From Ehretia macrophylla (lineage: Eukaryota > Streptophyta > Magnoliopsida > Boraginales > Ehretiaceae): a DNA stretch of 64,000 bases. The translations under genes were made by a program, and so were the position numbers. The DNA is taken from NCBI GenBank assembly GCA_037974665.1, contig CM075773.1:32808853-32872852 (forward strand), read 5' to 3'. Below, piece after piece: positions 26,016-37,899 of the stretch (positions within the stretch are counted from its first letter, which is position 1; each line of letters begins with the position of its first letter). Under the pieces are notes generated by a model, which was given only the letters and a program-made list of their open reading frames with translations, was not told the origin of the DNA and did not search any database.

Positions 26016-27093
26016 ACCTTGTATTTTAAAAAGTAATTGAGGGTTACAATACACCAAATAGTTGAGGGTTTGGTTAATATCGGGCCGGTGGTGTTTTATT
26101 TATGAGTGACAACTAATGAAGAATATGTTATTTATAGAGAACTATTTCTTGCCGTTTAATTTAAAGGACTATTAGTGAAATTTTTCATAATTTAAAAGAC
26201 TTGTAGGTCGCAGATCAACTGTTACTAATTTTGAACGAATTTGCCGTCTAAGCAAGATTGAAGTGTCAAATGTGTGGTTTACGTATTTTATGAAAAAATA
26301 TTTCTTATCATTTAGACCAAAAGACTTGCACTCTAAGTTTGCCCTCTAAGCATGTGGTTTTGTAAGTAATTGTTGTAAGTAATAACTTAAATTAATTAAT
26401 TTGGGCCAACTAATTTGAGAACTAGCTAAATAATTATTTTTCATATCTACAACCTTAGTCTCACTTGCAAGTTTAAGATTTTGGATTCGGAGATTGAGAA
26501 CTGTGACTCATAAGTGAATGTTGTAGGTTTAAGTAATAATTCTGATTAACCATTTTGGGTCAATTAATTTGAGGCTTAAATAGTTATTTTTTATTATTCC
26601 TATGACACTATTTTAGCTTGCGAATCTGAGATTTTGGACCCAAAACGTGACACAATATTTGTTCGAATTATTAAGATATTGCTTTTATTTAAAAATTCAT
26701 AATTCTTAGTCCGCACTATTTATTACTAGTGCTTAGATTCATCCCTACTATTACTTTTCTTTTAAAACGACAAAAAATTGATGTTACGACCATGCACGTG
26801 CCATTTTTGGAGAACTATCTTGAAAATCATTGAGTAAATTTTAATGGAGACCGATAAGAAAATAAATAACATAAATTTTCACTGGGGTATAAAAATAAAT
26901 TCGTGATTTTCAACTTGATAACTTTTGTAGAATATGAAAATTCGGCAAAACATTGGGCAATAATAATGAAATTTACTTGATAAGTAACTAAATAGAAACT
27001 GGGCAAGTGATGGTATCATTTGAAGTGATACAATATATCATTAATCGACGGGTTATAGTATATTACCCCTGCACTTGATGTACAAAATATTAT

Positions 27094-27540
27094 TGTCGAG
27101 GTCAGAAACCTTACAGTTGAAGTTGGGAGCTACTTGTGCCGAGCTGGACTTTTCAGGTCGGCCTCCGAGCTGTTCTTTCCGGGTCGGCTACCAGACTTGT
27201 ACAAGGAAAATAAGGAAAAGGCGGGGTGATGACCCGGATTTTCCCCTCGAGCGTGCGAATGATTAGTATGTCTGAGCTGCCAAGGTAGCTGAGAGCATTT
27301 AATAACGAGTTACCTCCTTAAATGAAGAGGGTGGAGCTCTATTTATACTAAGTTCTGGTCTGACAACATTTAATGCAACGCAGCTTTATGTCCCATCGGA
27401 ACAGTTGGAACTGAGGTCGGGGTATCTGGGGTCGGGCCAGTCATCCTAGTGGGACATTCAGCTCAATGTGCTGGCCTTGGCGCTGATTAGCCCGTTTGGC
27501 TGGGGACGGATTCGTACCTCAGCTCGGGAACCCCTCGTCA
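27094..27540 (-). repeat. 3' LTR of Tat copy 1
   Basis: 447 bp, beginning TGTCGAGG and ending CCTCGTCA on the + strand, so TG...CA in either orientation. It contains a TATAAATAG promoter-like motif read on the - strand (in AGCTCTATTTATACT). It lacks an 18 bp internal segment present in the other LTR. Confidence 0.95.
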
Positions 27541-27553
27541 ATTCCTCCCCCCA
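27541..27553 (-). other. Polypurine tract of Tat copy 1
   Basis: Read on the - strand, TTGGGGGGAGGAAT lies directly against the inner end of the 3' LTR, the expected place and composition for the plus-strand primer. Confidence 0.85.
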
Positions 27554-27735
27554 AGTCGAGATCGAGAGGGTGAGATCTAGAATTTGGCGGTTCCTCCCGA
27601 GTTGTAGGTGTCCGACCCTGAGAGAGTAGGGATGGCCATGTCAACGGTGCATGCCCAACGGATGGCTGACACGTCACCTGGCAGTTCTGACGAGACGTGA
27701 CGTTTGGGCTTCCCGAGGTGACTTTCAGGGGCGCC

Positions 27736-27743
27736 TATAAATA
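27736..27743 (+). promoter_or_regulatory. TATA box of the antisense gene, Tat copy 1
   Basis: TATAAATA in CGCCTATAAATAGGGC lies about 230 bases upstream of the antisense gene's first ATG and is followed by a CT-rich leader. The same place in copy 2 reads TATACATA (53020-53027). It faces away from the LTR, opposite to gag-pol transcription. Confidence 0.7.
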
Positions 27744-27964
27744 GGGCTTTAGCATCCGAGATTCATTTCACACTTTGCTTTCAATTTCTCAAGAAATTTA
27801 GGTCGGACACCAGAGTGGTCGGACGCAATTAGCTCGGAAAGAATCTTCTCGGGATTTGTCAGCTCGGAGCCAGCTTGGTCGGTCGCCCCCGCAGTCAAGA
27901 GCAGTAGGTACGTCCCGATTCCCTTTAGTCATTTCTGTTCATTTATATTTAGTCTGTAGACAGG

Positions 27965-30298
27965 ATGGGGAGGTCAGAGTCGGAAGACTCTCAGGCTATG
28001 GAAGTAAGGTCCTACGGTGGAGACGAGAGACCGTCGAGCTCGGAGTCTACCTCGAATAGGACCATGGTGGAGAGAGGACCAGTTCGTCTTCAGGGTCGGC
28101 TCGGAAATCTATGCCCCGGGAAAGCGATGATGACTGCCAGGTTATAGGGGTCACAATGGCGCAAGAAGAGGCCGAGGCAGATCCTTTGGCCGACTTGGGA
28201 GACTTGGGGGATGGAGAGGACGGCAAGCCATTGAACAAGTTGGAGGGGGTCGAGATACCACATGAGTACTTAGCTGGAGTTTCTGCGTCGGAGCCGACTG
28301 CAGTGATCCCAATTAGGGCAGTCCGACCTCGGAGCTCAGCTACAGCCAGTGGTTCATCAGGTTGGGGGAAGATGATAGAGCAGTTATTCGCTTGTTGCCA
28401 GCGCGAGTGTCATTCAACCATCGAGATGGCCAACGCTTGGCTGAGAGACTGGTCGGTGGACCGGCACCACAAACTGAAGGTCCCCGGTCGGAATGACCCT
28501 GCCTGTTATCCTCCACCCGATCACTTTATGATTTACGACCTCGCCTTCGATGTCGTCTGCCTTCCACTTCCCAGCTTCATTACAAGCATTCTGAACTACT
28601 TTGAGCTCAGCCCGGGTCAGATGTCACCAAACGGTTGGGCCATAATGGTGGCATTCTTTGTGTTCTGCCTCGAAAGGAAGATAGAGCCGACCTTGCGCCG
28701 TTTCAGGCATTTTTTCGTTTGCAAGCCCAACCCGAAGCAGCTAGGCTGGTTCCACTTTGCGGCTCGGGTCAACAATGCTATATTCACCAAGTGGCACTCC
28801 TCTAAGAAGGGCTGGCACAACGACTACTATTGGGTCAAGTCGACAGTGAACCCGGGGTGCAGGATGGACTAGAATCTTTCACTGAAAAAGACTTTAAATG
28901 ACGACCCCAAGCTTTCCAAAGAGGAACTCGCCGACGTCAACGTGCTGAGGCCCGAGCCGGGTATGCTGATCGACATCGATAGTGTCCTTAGGTGGGACAG
29001 GATATGGAAGTCCAAGCTATTCGGGAGAGAACCCGACCTGAGCGAAGAGCACCCACACTTGCTTCCAGAGCCTGAAGAGAACGCTCATTCCGACTCAGAA
29101 GAGGGTCAGTTCACAGGATCAATGCCCGACCTCCCCGTCTCCTAGTTTGTCGTTGCTCTTCTCGATTGGTAATTGGTCATTTTTCACCTTCTTTTCCTTT
29201 GTTTTTGCAGGCATGGCATATACAGTGAAGCTCGCGTACCTCCAGAGAAGGAGAAAGCCCGACGCCAGTGGCGAGGCGCCGGCTTGGTCCGGTTTTGGCT
29301 CCGTCCCTCAGGAGCAGAAGCAGCAGCCCGGGGGCCATTCGAGGGAGGTTGGCGCAGAGGTCTCGTCGGGATCTCCTTTGACAAAGAAGATGAGCTCGGG
29401 TGTGGTGATCCCCGAGCGCTCGGCATCCCGTTCTGACAACAGGAAGCGGCCCCGGCCCGAGTACTCCTGTAAGGGCAAGGCCGCGGAGGTGAGCCCTCCA
29501 AATAAGGATTTTGTGGAGGCTGCAAAGGTTGCCCGTGATCCCAAGTTGGGGTCGGTGCCAGCGGAGCAGCTTTCACTTGACCTGAGGACGGCCATAGTTA
29601 TGGTAAGACCTACCCAGACATGCTGTCATGGTTTCTTTTGTTGATTACTTTGACTAACCACTTTGCTTTCTTCCGCGCAGGCTGAGTCCCACATCCTTTC
29701 CACGCCTGGCCTGCTTGCCCGGGCCCAGACTTACTGTGTGGAGCTCGAGCAGCCCTACACAGATTCCCGAGCCGAGCTGGAGTCCTTTAGGACGGATGCG
29801 GCCCAGAGGCATAAAGCGGATGAGGCGGAGATCGCCCGGCTAAGGAAGAAGCTCGAGGCTGAAAAGTCCCGGCGCGAGGCCGTGGCCAAGGACCTTGAGC
29901 GCTACAAGCGGGAGAAGCGCGAGGCCGAAGCGAAGCATAAGGACCTCTTGGATCAGGTCGGCCCGCGAGGGGAGAAGGCAGTGGAGGCCTTTAAGTCCAG
30001 CCAAGAGGCCGTGGACTGGCTAGCCACTGAGGGTGGGGTGATGGCCCGGTACACCGAGTTGGAGTACTATTTTCGAGGCCAGGTTACAGCTCGTGAGAGG
30101 GCGAAGACCTTTTTCCCTACCGCCAAGATCGATTATATCGAGATCTTGGAGGCCCCACCCCCGAAATTTTGGGAGATTCTCGAGCTACCAGCTGACCTGA
30201 CGTCCCAGGCCAAAGAGGTGCTGGTGTTCGTTGAGAAGGGTATGGACCAGATCGGCGACGTTGCCGAGGCCACCACCTCCACCGCTGCTTCCAAATAA
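27965..30298 (+). mobile_element. Antisense extra gene of Tat copy 1
   Basis: This open region runs opposite to gag-pol, between pol and the 3' LTR. A probable leader intron (27908-27963, AG|GTACGT ... ACAG) precedes the ATG. Further introns end at about 29210 and span 29603-29680 (GTAAGACC ... CGCGCAG). The first part carries the 'putative gypsy type transposon' domain (PF04195; CYPPPDHFMIYDLAFDV..., LSPGQMSPNGWAIMVAFFVF). The last exon is a charged coiled coil (RLRKKLEAEKSRREAVAKDL). Extra genes of this kind are known in Tat relatives such as maize Grande and Silene Retand. Role unknown. It is part of a fossil element and is interrupted. Confidence 0.85.
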
Positions 30299-30949
30299 TA
30301 ATAATTTCTTTTGTAAAGTCGCCCGAGTCGGGCTTTTATAATTCTGCCCAGGCTGGGCTTGTGTAATTGATTTCAGTATTAATGAAATATCTATTTTACT
30401 TTTGTTTGGGTTTTGGTCGAGTTTGTACGTGTGTACCTTTCTCTTCGCAAATTTTCTTAAGTAACTGGGGTCGGACTGATTTAAGGGACCATACAAACTT
30501 AAGCGTAATGAACCGAGCTGGACGCGACTAGTGAATTAACACTCTAATCCGAGCTGGTTAATGGGGCAACTGTTTAATCGTCGCCGACTTGGACTCGTCA
30601 GTCTAATTTAAAACTGGTCAAACTAATGTTGACAAATGTTGAGCTCGAGTTCGGACCCCAAACTAACATACCGACCTGAAGCCGGATTAAACCGAGTTGG
30701 AACTTAACTCGAACTGGCAAAACTTAATCAAATTATAATCGATTATACCCTAACTGGAACTTTGTTCGAGCCGGTTTTATTGATCATTAACTCATAATCA
30801 AACGTGGCCATCGCATTAATCCGAGTTGGTAATAGCTGTATAGCTGAGCCAATTTGGGCCCGGGTCGGGCATTGCACTGGTTTTGGTGCTTATTCCCAGG
30901 TCGGGAATTGTACTGGTATGTAAAGATGCACTGTAATGAGTCTGTACAA

Positions 30950-31070
30950 ACAATGTCTTGGCCCGGGGCCTTTACAAGATTTCTCAGCTCGGGGCCGTAA
31001 TAAAATATTCCGGCTCGGGGCTGTTTACAAAGTATTTCGGCTCGGGGCCGCTAGACAAAATACCGCTTCA
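30950..31070. repeat. Short G/C-rich tandem motifs in the Tat spacer
   Basis: The motif CTCGGGGCCG or a close variant recurs about four times at ~30-35 bp spacing between the converging 3' ends of the antisense gene and pol. A similar cluster lies at about 56250-56350 in copy 2. It may mark the transcription-end region; that is inference. Confidence 0.6.
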
Positions 31071-34000
31071 GGTGTTCCGAGTGCCATGCGTTCTTCAATA
31101 GTTTCCCGTTCTTGTCACGAAGGTAGAAGGTCCCGGGTCGGACTTCTTTCACGACTTCATAGGGTCCCTCCCAGGTCGGGGATAGTTTGTTACCGGAGCG
31201 CGGCAAAAAGATTGCCTTTCTGAGTACAAGGTCCCTAACCTTAATAGGCTTAGGCTTAACTTGTTTGGCAAAGGCCTTTTGCATGGCAGCTTTGCTGGCC
31301 AGCATTCTAATTTGAGCTTTAGCTCGAAGCTCTTCAGCGAGGTCGAGCTCTCCACGGATCCGTGCTCCGTTTGTTTCTGGATTATGGTGGAGGGTTCTAC
31401 TGGTCGGAGACCCGATTTCCACCGGCAGCACCGCTTGAGTGCCGAAGGTCAGTTCGAAGGGCGATTCTCTCGTTGCCGAGCTGGTGTTGGTCCGCTGAGC
31501 CCACAACACCTCGGGAAGAATTGATGCCTATTGGCCCTCCGCTTCCTCCAGCTTGGTTTTCAGGCCCTGCAAAATGATTTGGTTAGTCCTTTCAACTTGG
31601 CCATTACTTTGAGGGTGAGCAATAGATGCGAGTCTCAGGTCGATCCCAATCTCAGCACATTTGCCTCGAAAGTATGCGCTGTCGAATTGTTTGCCGTGGT
31701 CAGTGATGATAACCTTTGGCACCCCAAATCGGCAAATGATGTTTTTCCATACAAAATCCCAAGCTGCCTTTTCTGTTATTCTAGCAACACCTTCAGCCTC
31801 GGGCCATTTGGTGAAGTAGTCTACAGCTACGAAGGCGTGCTTCTTTTGGCCGACACTGGTCGGCAATGGGCCAATGATGTCTATACCCCACTGAAAGAAT
31901 GACCAAGGGCCTACCATCACTGTGAGGTCCAGAGCAGGCTTTCTCTGTACATTGGCGAACCTCTGACAGGTGTCGCACTTTTTTACATACTCTTTGGCAT
32001 CCTGCTCTAAGGTTGGCCAGAAATAGCCTTGCCTTAATGCCTTCCGAGCCAGAGCTTTGCCTCCCAAGTGGTTTCCACATACCCCTTCATGGATCTCCCG
32101 GAGTATATAGTTTCCCTCTTCGGGTCCAACACATTTCAAGAGAGGCCAAGTGTAGGCTCTCTTGTAGAGTTGCCCGGCAATTATGACAAACCTTGAGGCT
32201 TGTTTCATGAGCTTTCGGGCTGCTTTTTCATCTTCTGGGGTCATACCCTCCTCCAAGTAGTCCACGATTGGTTTGGTCCAATCTGGGCTTAGATTGAGCT
32301 CGGCTACGGCTTGCACCCCCAACTGAATACTGGATTCAGATACTTCTTCAACATGGACCAGGGCAGGTCGGCTCTCGCCCAAGGCCAATCTGGACAGGGC
32401 ATCAGCCTTTATATTCTCTTCCCTGGGAATCTGCTGTATCGTGAACCTTCTGAGCCCCGAGGTCAAATCCTTGACTCTGTTGAGGTAGGCCAGCATAGCA
32501 CTGTCCTTGGCTTCAAACTCTCCCGATATCTGATTTGAAACCAGTTGAGAGTCGGTGCTCAGGTCGACTGTTTGTGCCCCGAGCTGCGCTGCAATTTTCA
32601 GTCCTGCAATCACTGCTTCGTATTCTGCTTTGTTATTGGAAGCCGGAAAGGTGAACTTCAGGGAGTATTGGTGCTCATGCCTGGTTGGGTCGAGGATGAC
32701 CACCCCAGCTCCGCTTCCGGACTTCCCTGAGGCCCCATCCACATGGACCTTCCATACGTCCCCCGGGTCATGCTCTACTCGGCCAGTGCATTCTACCACA
32801 AAGTCCGCGATGGCTTGGGCTTTGATGGCTGTCCTGGGCTGGTAGGTGATGTCAAATTGACTCAGCTCAACTGCCCATTTCAGTAGCCTGCCCGACGCCT
32901 CCGGCTTGTACATGATGGACTTGAGAGGGGCATCCGTCATGACCTTAACTGGATGAGCATCAAAGTATGGTTTCAACTTTCTTGCCGCTGTGATGAGCAT
33001 GAGGGCGAGTTTCTCCACGGATGAGTATCTCGCCTAGGCCCCTTGCAAGGTTTTGCTGACATAATAGACCGGCTTCTGCTCCTTTCCTTTTTCTCGGACT
33101 AGTGTCGCCGCTATTGCTATTTCTGAGCATGCTAAATATAGTACCAGCTCCTCCTCCACCTCAGGTCGGGACAACAGGGGTGGCGAAGCTAGGTATCTTT
33201 TCAGCTCTTGGAAGGCGTTCTGGCAATCCTCAGTCCATTCAAAGTTCTTAGGATTCCTCAATATCTTGAACAAAGGAGCACACTTGTCAGCCGACCTGAA
33301 CCTAAATCTGCTCAGCGCTGCGACCTTTCCTGCTAACACCTGGACGTCCTTTACGCAGGTCGGCAGTGCTAGGTCGAGTATTGCCTGGACCTTCTCGGGG
33401 TTGGCTTCTATTCCGCGGGCTGTGACCATGAAGCCCAGGAATTTGCCTGCCTTGACGCCGAATGCGCACTTTTTCGGGTTCAGCTTTATCCCAAAGTGCT
33501 CCATTACGGCGAAGGCTTCAGCCAAGTCGTCTACATGGTCTTCCGCCCTTCTGTTCTTGACCAACATGTCATCTACATAGATTTCCATATTCCGGCCAAT
33601 CTGATTTTTGAAGACCTTGTTCACCATCCGAGTGTAGGTAGCTCCAGCATTCTTGAGGCCAAAAGGCATGACCTCATAGTAGTAGAGCCCTTTATCAGTA
33701 GTGAAGACGGTCTTCTCTTTGTCTCCGAGAGCCATCTTGATTTGATTATAGCCTTTGAAGGCATCCATAAAAAAGAGTAGCTCGAATCTGGAGGTGGCGT
33801 CCACCATCTGATCGATCTGTGGTAAGGAAAAACAGTCCTTAGGGCAGGCTTTGTTGAGGTCGGTGAAGTCAATACACAGCCTTCAACCACTCGAGGACTT
33901 AGTCACCAGCATCACATTGGACAACCAGGTTGGGTACTGTATTTCCTTTATGTGGCCAGCATCCACTAACTTATCCATCTCTTCGGCTATGATTTGTTGT

Positions 34001-36323
34001 TTATTATAACGGAAGTGCTTGCGTTTTTGCTTTACCAGATAGTGATTTGGGTCGGCATTCAGGTGATGATCAATTACATCCGGGTCAATTCCTGTCATGT
34101 AAGAGGCAGACCAGGAAAATATATGTTCATTCTTTAAGAGGAATTGGCTTATACTTTTCTTGAGGTTGACAGAGAGTTTACTCCTTATCTTTGCCCTCTT
34201 GGTTTCATCAGAGAGCTCCACCTCCTGAAGGTCTTCAGCCAGGCTTCCTCTCTTAGCATCCCTCTTTTTTTCGGGCAGATCTGGTCCCCAGCCGATTTGA
34301 TACTTGGGCCGGAGTGAGTTTTCATAACATTCCCGAGCTGAGAGCTGGGCTCCGCGAATTGTGGCTACTCCGGCCGGGGTTAGGAATTTCATGGCCTGGT
34401 GATAAGTTGAGGGGACGGCCCTGAAGTGATTGAGTGCCACCCGACCTAAGATCCCATTGTAAGTGGAGTTGCAATCCATTACTATGAAGTTGGTTTGCAT
34501 CGATACCCATTTATCTCCATCCTCCAGCTTCAGCGGTAGGTTGATGACTCCTTCGGCTCGGTGGGACTGCCCGGTGAAACTAGCTAAAGTACCCCTCAAT
34601 GGCCTGAGTAGGCTCCTGTCCAACCCCATTTGCTCAAAAGCGCTGAGGAATAAGACTTCTGCCGAGCTCCCGGTGTCCACCATCAACCTCTTGACGGTGA
34701 AGTTAGCTATTTCAGCGCTGATTACCAATGGGTCGTCATGAGGCAATATCACCCCCTCCAGGTCTTCTGAGGAGAAGGTGAGCTCCTGCATCCCCGGGGC
34801 CGGTCCCCGCATCGGTCCATACTCCCTCCCAGCGCGAACATAACCCTTCCTGCCTGCTGAGGTCTCTCCTCCTAACGCCAACCCTCCCGCAATGGTCTCA
34901 ATCACGGCCAAGCGTCTGCCCCCAGCCTGGTGCCTCGGCGGACTCCTCTCCCTATCCCTTTGGTTGGGATTTCGGGTCGGCTGCGGATCTACATATCTCC
35001 GGCGGTGGCCTCGGGCTATCAATGCCCCAATCTCCTGTTTCAAGTCTTTACACTCTTCGGTGGTATGGCCGTAATTCATGTGGTAGCGGTAATACTTGGT
35101 TCTATTACGCTTCTCCGGTCGGCCCTTCATCCTTGGAGTTGGAGGCAGGTGGTTATGGTGTTGGATCTCCATCAGGATCTGCTCCCTAGAGGTGTTAAGA
35201 GGAGTGAACATGGTGAACCGGGGGTTCTGCTTTGGCTGTTGAGGCTGCTTGCCTCTGTCATTTTGGACTTTACCGCCAGGTTGGGCTCGAGAGGCCTCTC
35301 CCTTCTCCTTGTCATCATCCCTTTTCGCCTGATGGATTTCCTCCGAGTGTATGTACCCTTCTGCTCGTACCATCAGCTCGGATACAGTGTCCATGGGGTT
35401 GATTGCCAGGGAGGACGTGAGCGGGCCCGACCTCAACCCACTCTGGTAAGCTATCAACGTCATGGAGTCCTCCAGGTTGGGAATTCGGAGGGACTCTTCA
35501 TTGAATCTGGCCGTGTAGGCCCTCAAGCTTTCCCCTCTATGTTGCTTCACCAGCAGTATTGTAGAAGTATGGCGGGTAGCGCGTCGGCTTCCAGCGAAGC
35601 GAGACAGGAAAGCCTCAGCCAGCTGGTGAAAACTTGCAATCGAACCGGGACGAAGTTTCTGGAACCAGTCCAAGGTATTGCCAACCAGGGTGGTCGGGAA
35701 TGTCTTTGCCTTCATGAGATCTGGCATGTCATGCAGAGTCATGTGGTGATCAAAATTAAGCCGGTGGCTAGCTGGGTCTCCATCTCCATTATAGACGGCC
35801 AGGTTGGGCATGCTGTTGTCAGTGGGCAGTGGCGTGGCCAGTACCTCGGGGGAGAGTGGGCTTACGCCGAGCTGGTTGATGACCTTGGCTATGGCAGCTG
35901 CGGTCTTGGCCTGCTCGGGATCGGCTTGAACCGCGCTTTTACCTCTCGCCGCGTCGGATCTCGCCACCGGCTCTAGGAAACCCTCTTCGTCCTGCGTCCG
36001 TTTCGCCTTGACTCTAGGATGTGGAATTGCGGAGGTGATGGCCGCGGCGTAGCCTCTTACGGGGCTAGGGGGCCCTCAGCTAGCTGGGCTACCTGTTCCT
36101 TAAGTTCCTCGAACATCTTCAGCATCATCCTTATCTCCGGTGATAGGCTGGAGTTGGGGTCTCCTTCTGCTGTGGGGTTGGTTTGAGTGGCTAAGTGTAT
36201 ACGTTGGCTCGTTCTAACGTCGGCGTGGGTTAGGTTTTGGCTAGGCACCTGCGTAGTTTCGAAGTCCCCTTCCGGGTTGGCCGAATCCTCTACCGGTGTG
36301 TTGTGGCTTCTAGTTTGCACCAT
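31051..36323 (-). mobile_element. gag-pol region of Tat copy 1
   Basis: On the - strand: gag starts at 36323 (MVQTRSHNTP...), with the retrotransposon gag core at about 35810-35430 (NTLDWFQKLRPGSIASFHQL) and a CCHC-like knuckle near 35050-35110. The protease has a DTGSSAEV active-site motif near 34675. The reverse transcriptase has YVDDM at about 33565-33579. RNase H lies at about 33250-32830 and a second archaeal-type RNase H at about 32750-32370 (VHVDGASGKSGSGAG). Integrase has an HHCC zinc finger at about 32095-31970 and its core and C-terminal part down to 31051. The region is interrupted about four times. Confidence 0.93.
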
Positions 36324-36371
36324 AATGGTTTCTCAATGAGTGGTGAAGAGAGTTATAAAAGAACTCGTCGT

Positions 36372-36389
36372 TTCCCACAGACGGCGCCA
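36372..36389 (-). other. Primer-binding site of Tat copy 1
   Basis: Read on the - strand, TGGCGCCGTCTGTGGG begins three bases inside the 5' LTR. The first nine bases match the complement of the 3' end of plant tRNA-Asp (TGGCGCCGT...). Confidence 0.8.
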
Positions 36390-36392
36390 AAC

Positions 36393-36857
36393 TGTTGAGG
36401 TCGAAAACCTCATAGTTGAAGTTGAGAGCTACTTGTGCCGAGCTGGACTTTTCAGGTCGGCCTCCGAGCTGTTCTTTCCGGGTCGGCTACCAGACTTGTA
36501 CAAGGAAAATAAGGAAAATGCGGGGTGATGACCTGGATTTTCCCCTCGAGCGTGCGAATGATTAGTATGTCCGAGCTGGCAAGGTAGCTGAGAGCATTTA
36601 ATAACGAGTTACCTCCTTAAATGAAGAGGGTGGAGCTCTATTTATACTAAGTTCTGGTATGACAGCATTTAATGCAGCGCAGATTTATGTCCTATCAGCG
36701 CTTTATGTCCCATCGGAATAGCTGGAACTGAGGTCGGGGTATCTGGGGTCGGGCCAGTCATCCTGGTTGGACACTCAGCTCAACGCGCTGGCCTTGGCGC
36801 TGATTAGCCCGCTTGGCTTGGGACGGATTCGTACCTCAGCTCGGGAACCCTTCATCA
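36393..36857 (-). repeat. 5' LTR of Tat copy 1
   Basis: 465 bp, with ends TGTTGAGG and CTTCATCA on the + strand. A TATA motif read on the - strand lies at about 36638-36646 and is the likely promoter for gag-pol. An 18 bp segment around TATGTCCTATCAGCGCTT is absent from the 3' LTR but present in related form in both LTRs of copy 2, so copy 1's 3' LTR lost it. Confidence 0.95.
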
Positions 36858-36943
36858 ATTACATATATATTATTATCAAACATGAGAAGAATGATATTTC
36901 ATCTTTGAGAAATTATAATTATAATCTGTGGAGAATAGGTTAA

Positions 36944-37346
36944 TTCAAATTGGAACATAAAGGTACAGAAGATTAATGTCGCGATAGTATATAGACCTTG
37001 TTTGAAACACCTGCCACATATAATATCGAGGTGAAGTCTAATGATATTAATTTTGGTGATACATGTCTTTAATGCTTTATTGATGTGGATTAAAATTCAG
37101 TTGATTCCACTTGTATAACCATATAAAAGTCAATATAAGTTACAATAGAAATCATATTATACATATATGATACTACAATTTAGAGGAAAAAATTATTTAT
37201 CTTTGGCAAAGAGCAAAGAGACAAGCTATGATGTCTTTCATAATATAGGAATTAAAATAAGATATGATTGATTATTCATCTCCATTCGTATCTCTTTTTC
37301 CAATCTCACTATTGATTAGTTCACAAGATTGAATGACAAATTTTCT
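36944..37346. repeat. Dispersed duplicate block, copy A
   Basis: About 400 bp starting TTCAAATTGGAACATAAAGG are shared with 46443-46903 in the same orientation, at high identity apart from a few indels. It lies next to the right LTR of Tat copy 1 and downstream of the XTH exon fragment. No coding content recognised. Confidence 0.88.
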
Positions 37347-37720
37347 GGGTCAGAGCCCCCCCGGCCCGATAATAGATCCGCTATTGCCTTGGTCAAATGA
37401 AGGATGATTCAGATTTGTCAAACACAAAATCTGACGGGTATGGCCTTAGAAAATTAGTTCACTGCCTTACTCAAACCCAAGACGTAAACAAGTTTCTTAC
37501 CTAGGTTAATTCAAAGCGCTCCACCACTAAATTAACCCTAAAGGATACAATGTAATATAAACTTCTTATGAATAGAAAGTTGAAGTAATTAAAGCATGCA
37601 TGGCCATGGGACTATTAAAGTGCTTAGACGTGTATAAAGATTAGAGAGAATATTTATCCATATATCTTCAAATAATAAATGATACGTCAAGAGGAAATAA
37701 AGTAACATGGGATTAACAGA

Positions 37721-37891
37721 TGATGATTTATCGAGGGAAAGTTGAAGTTCTCTGCCTTTGTTCAAAGACTCGATGTTATTTTGTCCATATGAAATCCTAT
37801 AGTTTGTGTCAAAGCTTGGAAAGTATATTTTCCTTGTAGAAACTTCTCCAGTGAACAACACCAGAAAGACACTTAGTAGATACAACCCCAT
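37721..37891 (-). pseudogene. Orphan first exon of a xyloglucan endotransglucosylase/hydrolase
   Basis: From ATG at 37891, 57 residues match the N-terminus of plant XTH enzymes, which cut and rejoin cell-wall xyloglucan. They comprise a hydrophobic signal peptide (MGLYLLSVFLVLFTGEVS), then FPSFDTNYRISYGQNN and ESLNKGRELQLSLDKSS. After DKSS, where relatives continue with GxGF, the frame reads unrelated residues to a stop at 37589. The catalytic exon with the ExDxE motif is nowhere nearby, and block A occupies part of the downstream sequence. A TATA-like TATATAAAAAC precedes the start. It is a truncated remnant, probably of a tandemly duplicated family member. Confidence 0.8.
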
Positions 37892-37899
37892 TGAGATAT

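Larger units (their letters stand above)
20990..27088. other. Spacer with TRIM, tandem repeats and a possible gene fragment
   Basis: No complete gene seen. It holds an inverted repeat (AATGAAGACCCCTCA at about 21783 with its complement near 21880), a TRIM (23108-23425), a G/C-rich repeat region (24129-24975) and a tandem duplication (25789-26015). A - strand stretch at 23472-23770 has a possible spliced 5' end (AG|GTAAGTGG donor near 23640) but no recognisable product. Confidence 0.6.
27094..36857 (-). mobile_element. Ty3/gypsy LTR retrotransposon, Tat/Retand lineage, copy 1
   Basis: A 9.76 kb element oriented on the - strand. LTRs lie at 27094-27540 and 36393-36857, with flanks ATTAT and ATTAC as a probable target duplication with one mismatch. 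Parts in element order: 5' LTR, primer-binding site, gag, protease, reverse transcriptase, RNase H, a second archaeal-type RNase H, integrase, a spacer, an antisense gene, polypurine tract and 3' LTR. The second RNase H and the antisense gene identify the Tat lineage. The LTRs differ at about 25 of ~447 compared sites by eye plus one 18 bp length difference, suggesting roughly 2-4 million years. It is a fossil: gag-pol has about four breaks. Confidence 0.95.

Noticed and set aside
34930-35976. Long + strand frame (348 residues) opposite gag of Tat copy 1
   Set aside because: It mirrors the G/C-rich gag sequence. The gag frame has the conserved domain and is collinear with copy 2, and the antisense gene of this family lies elsewhere.
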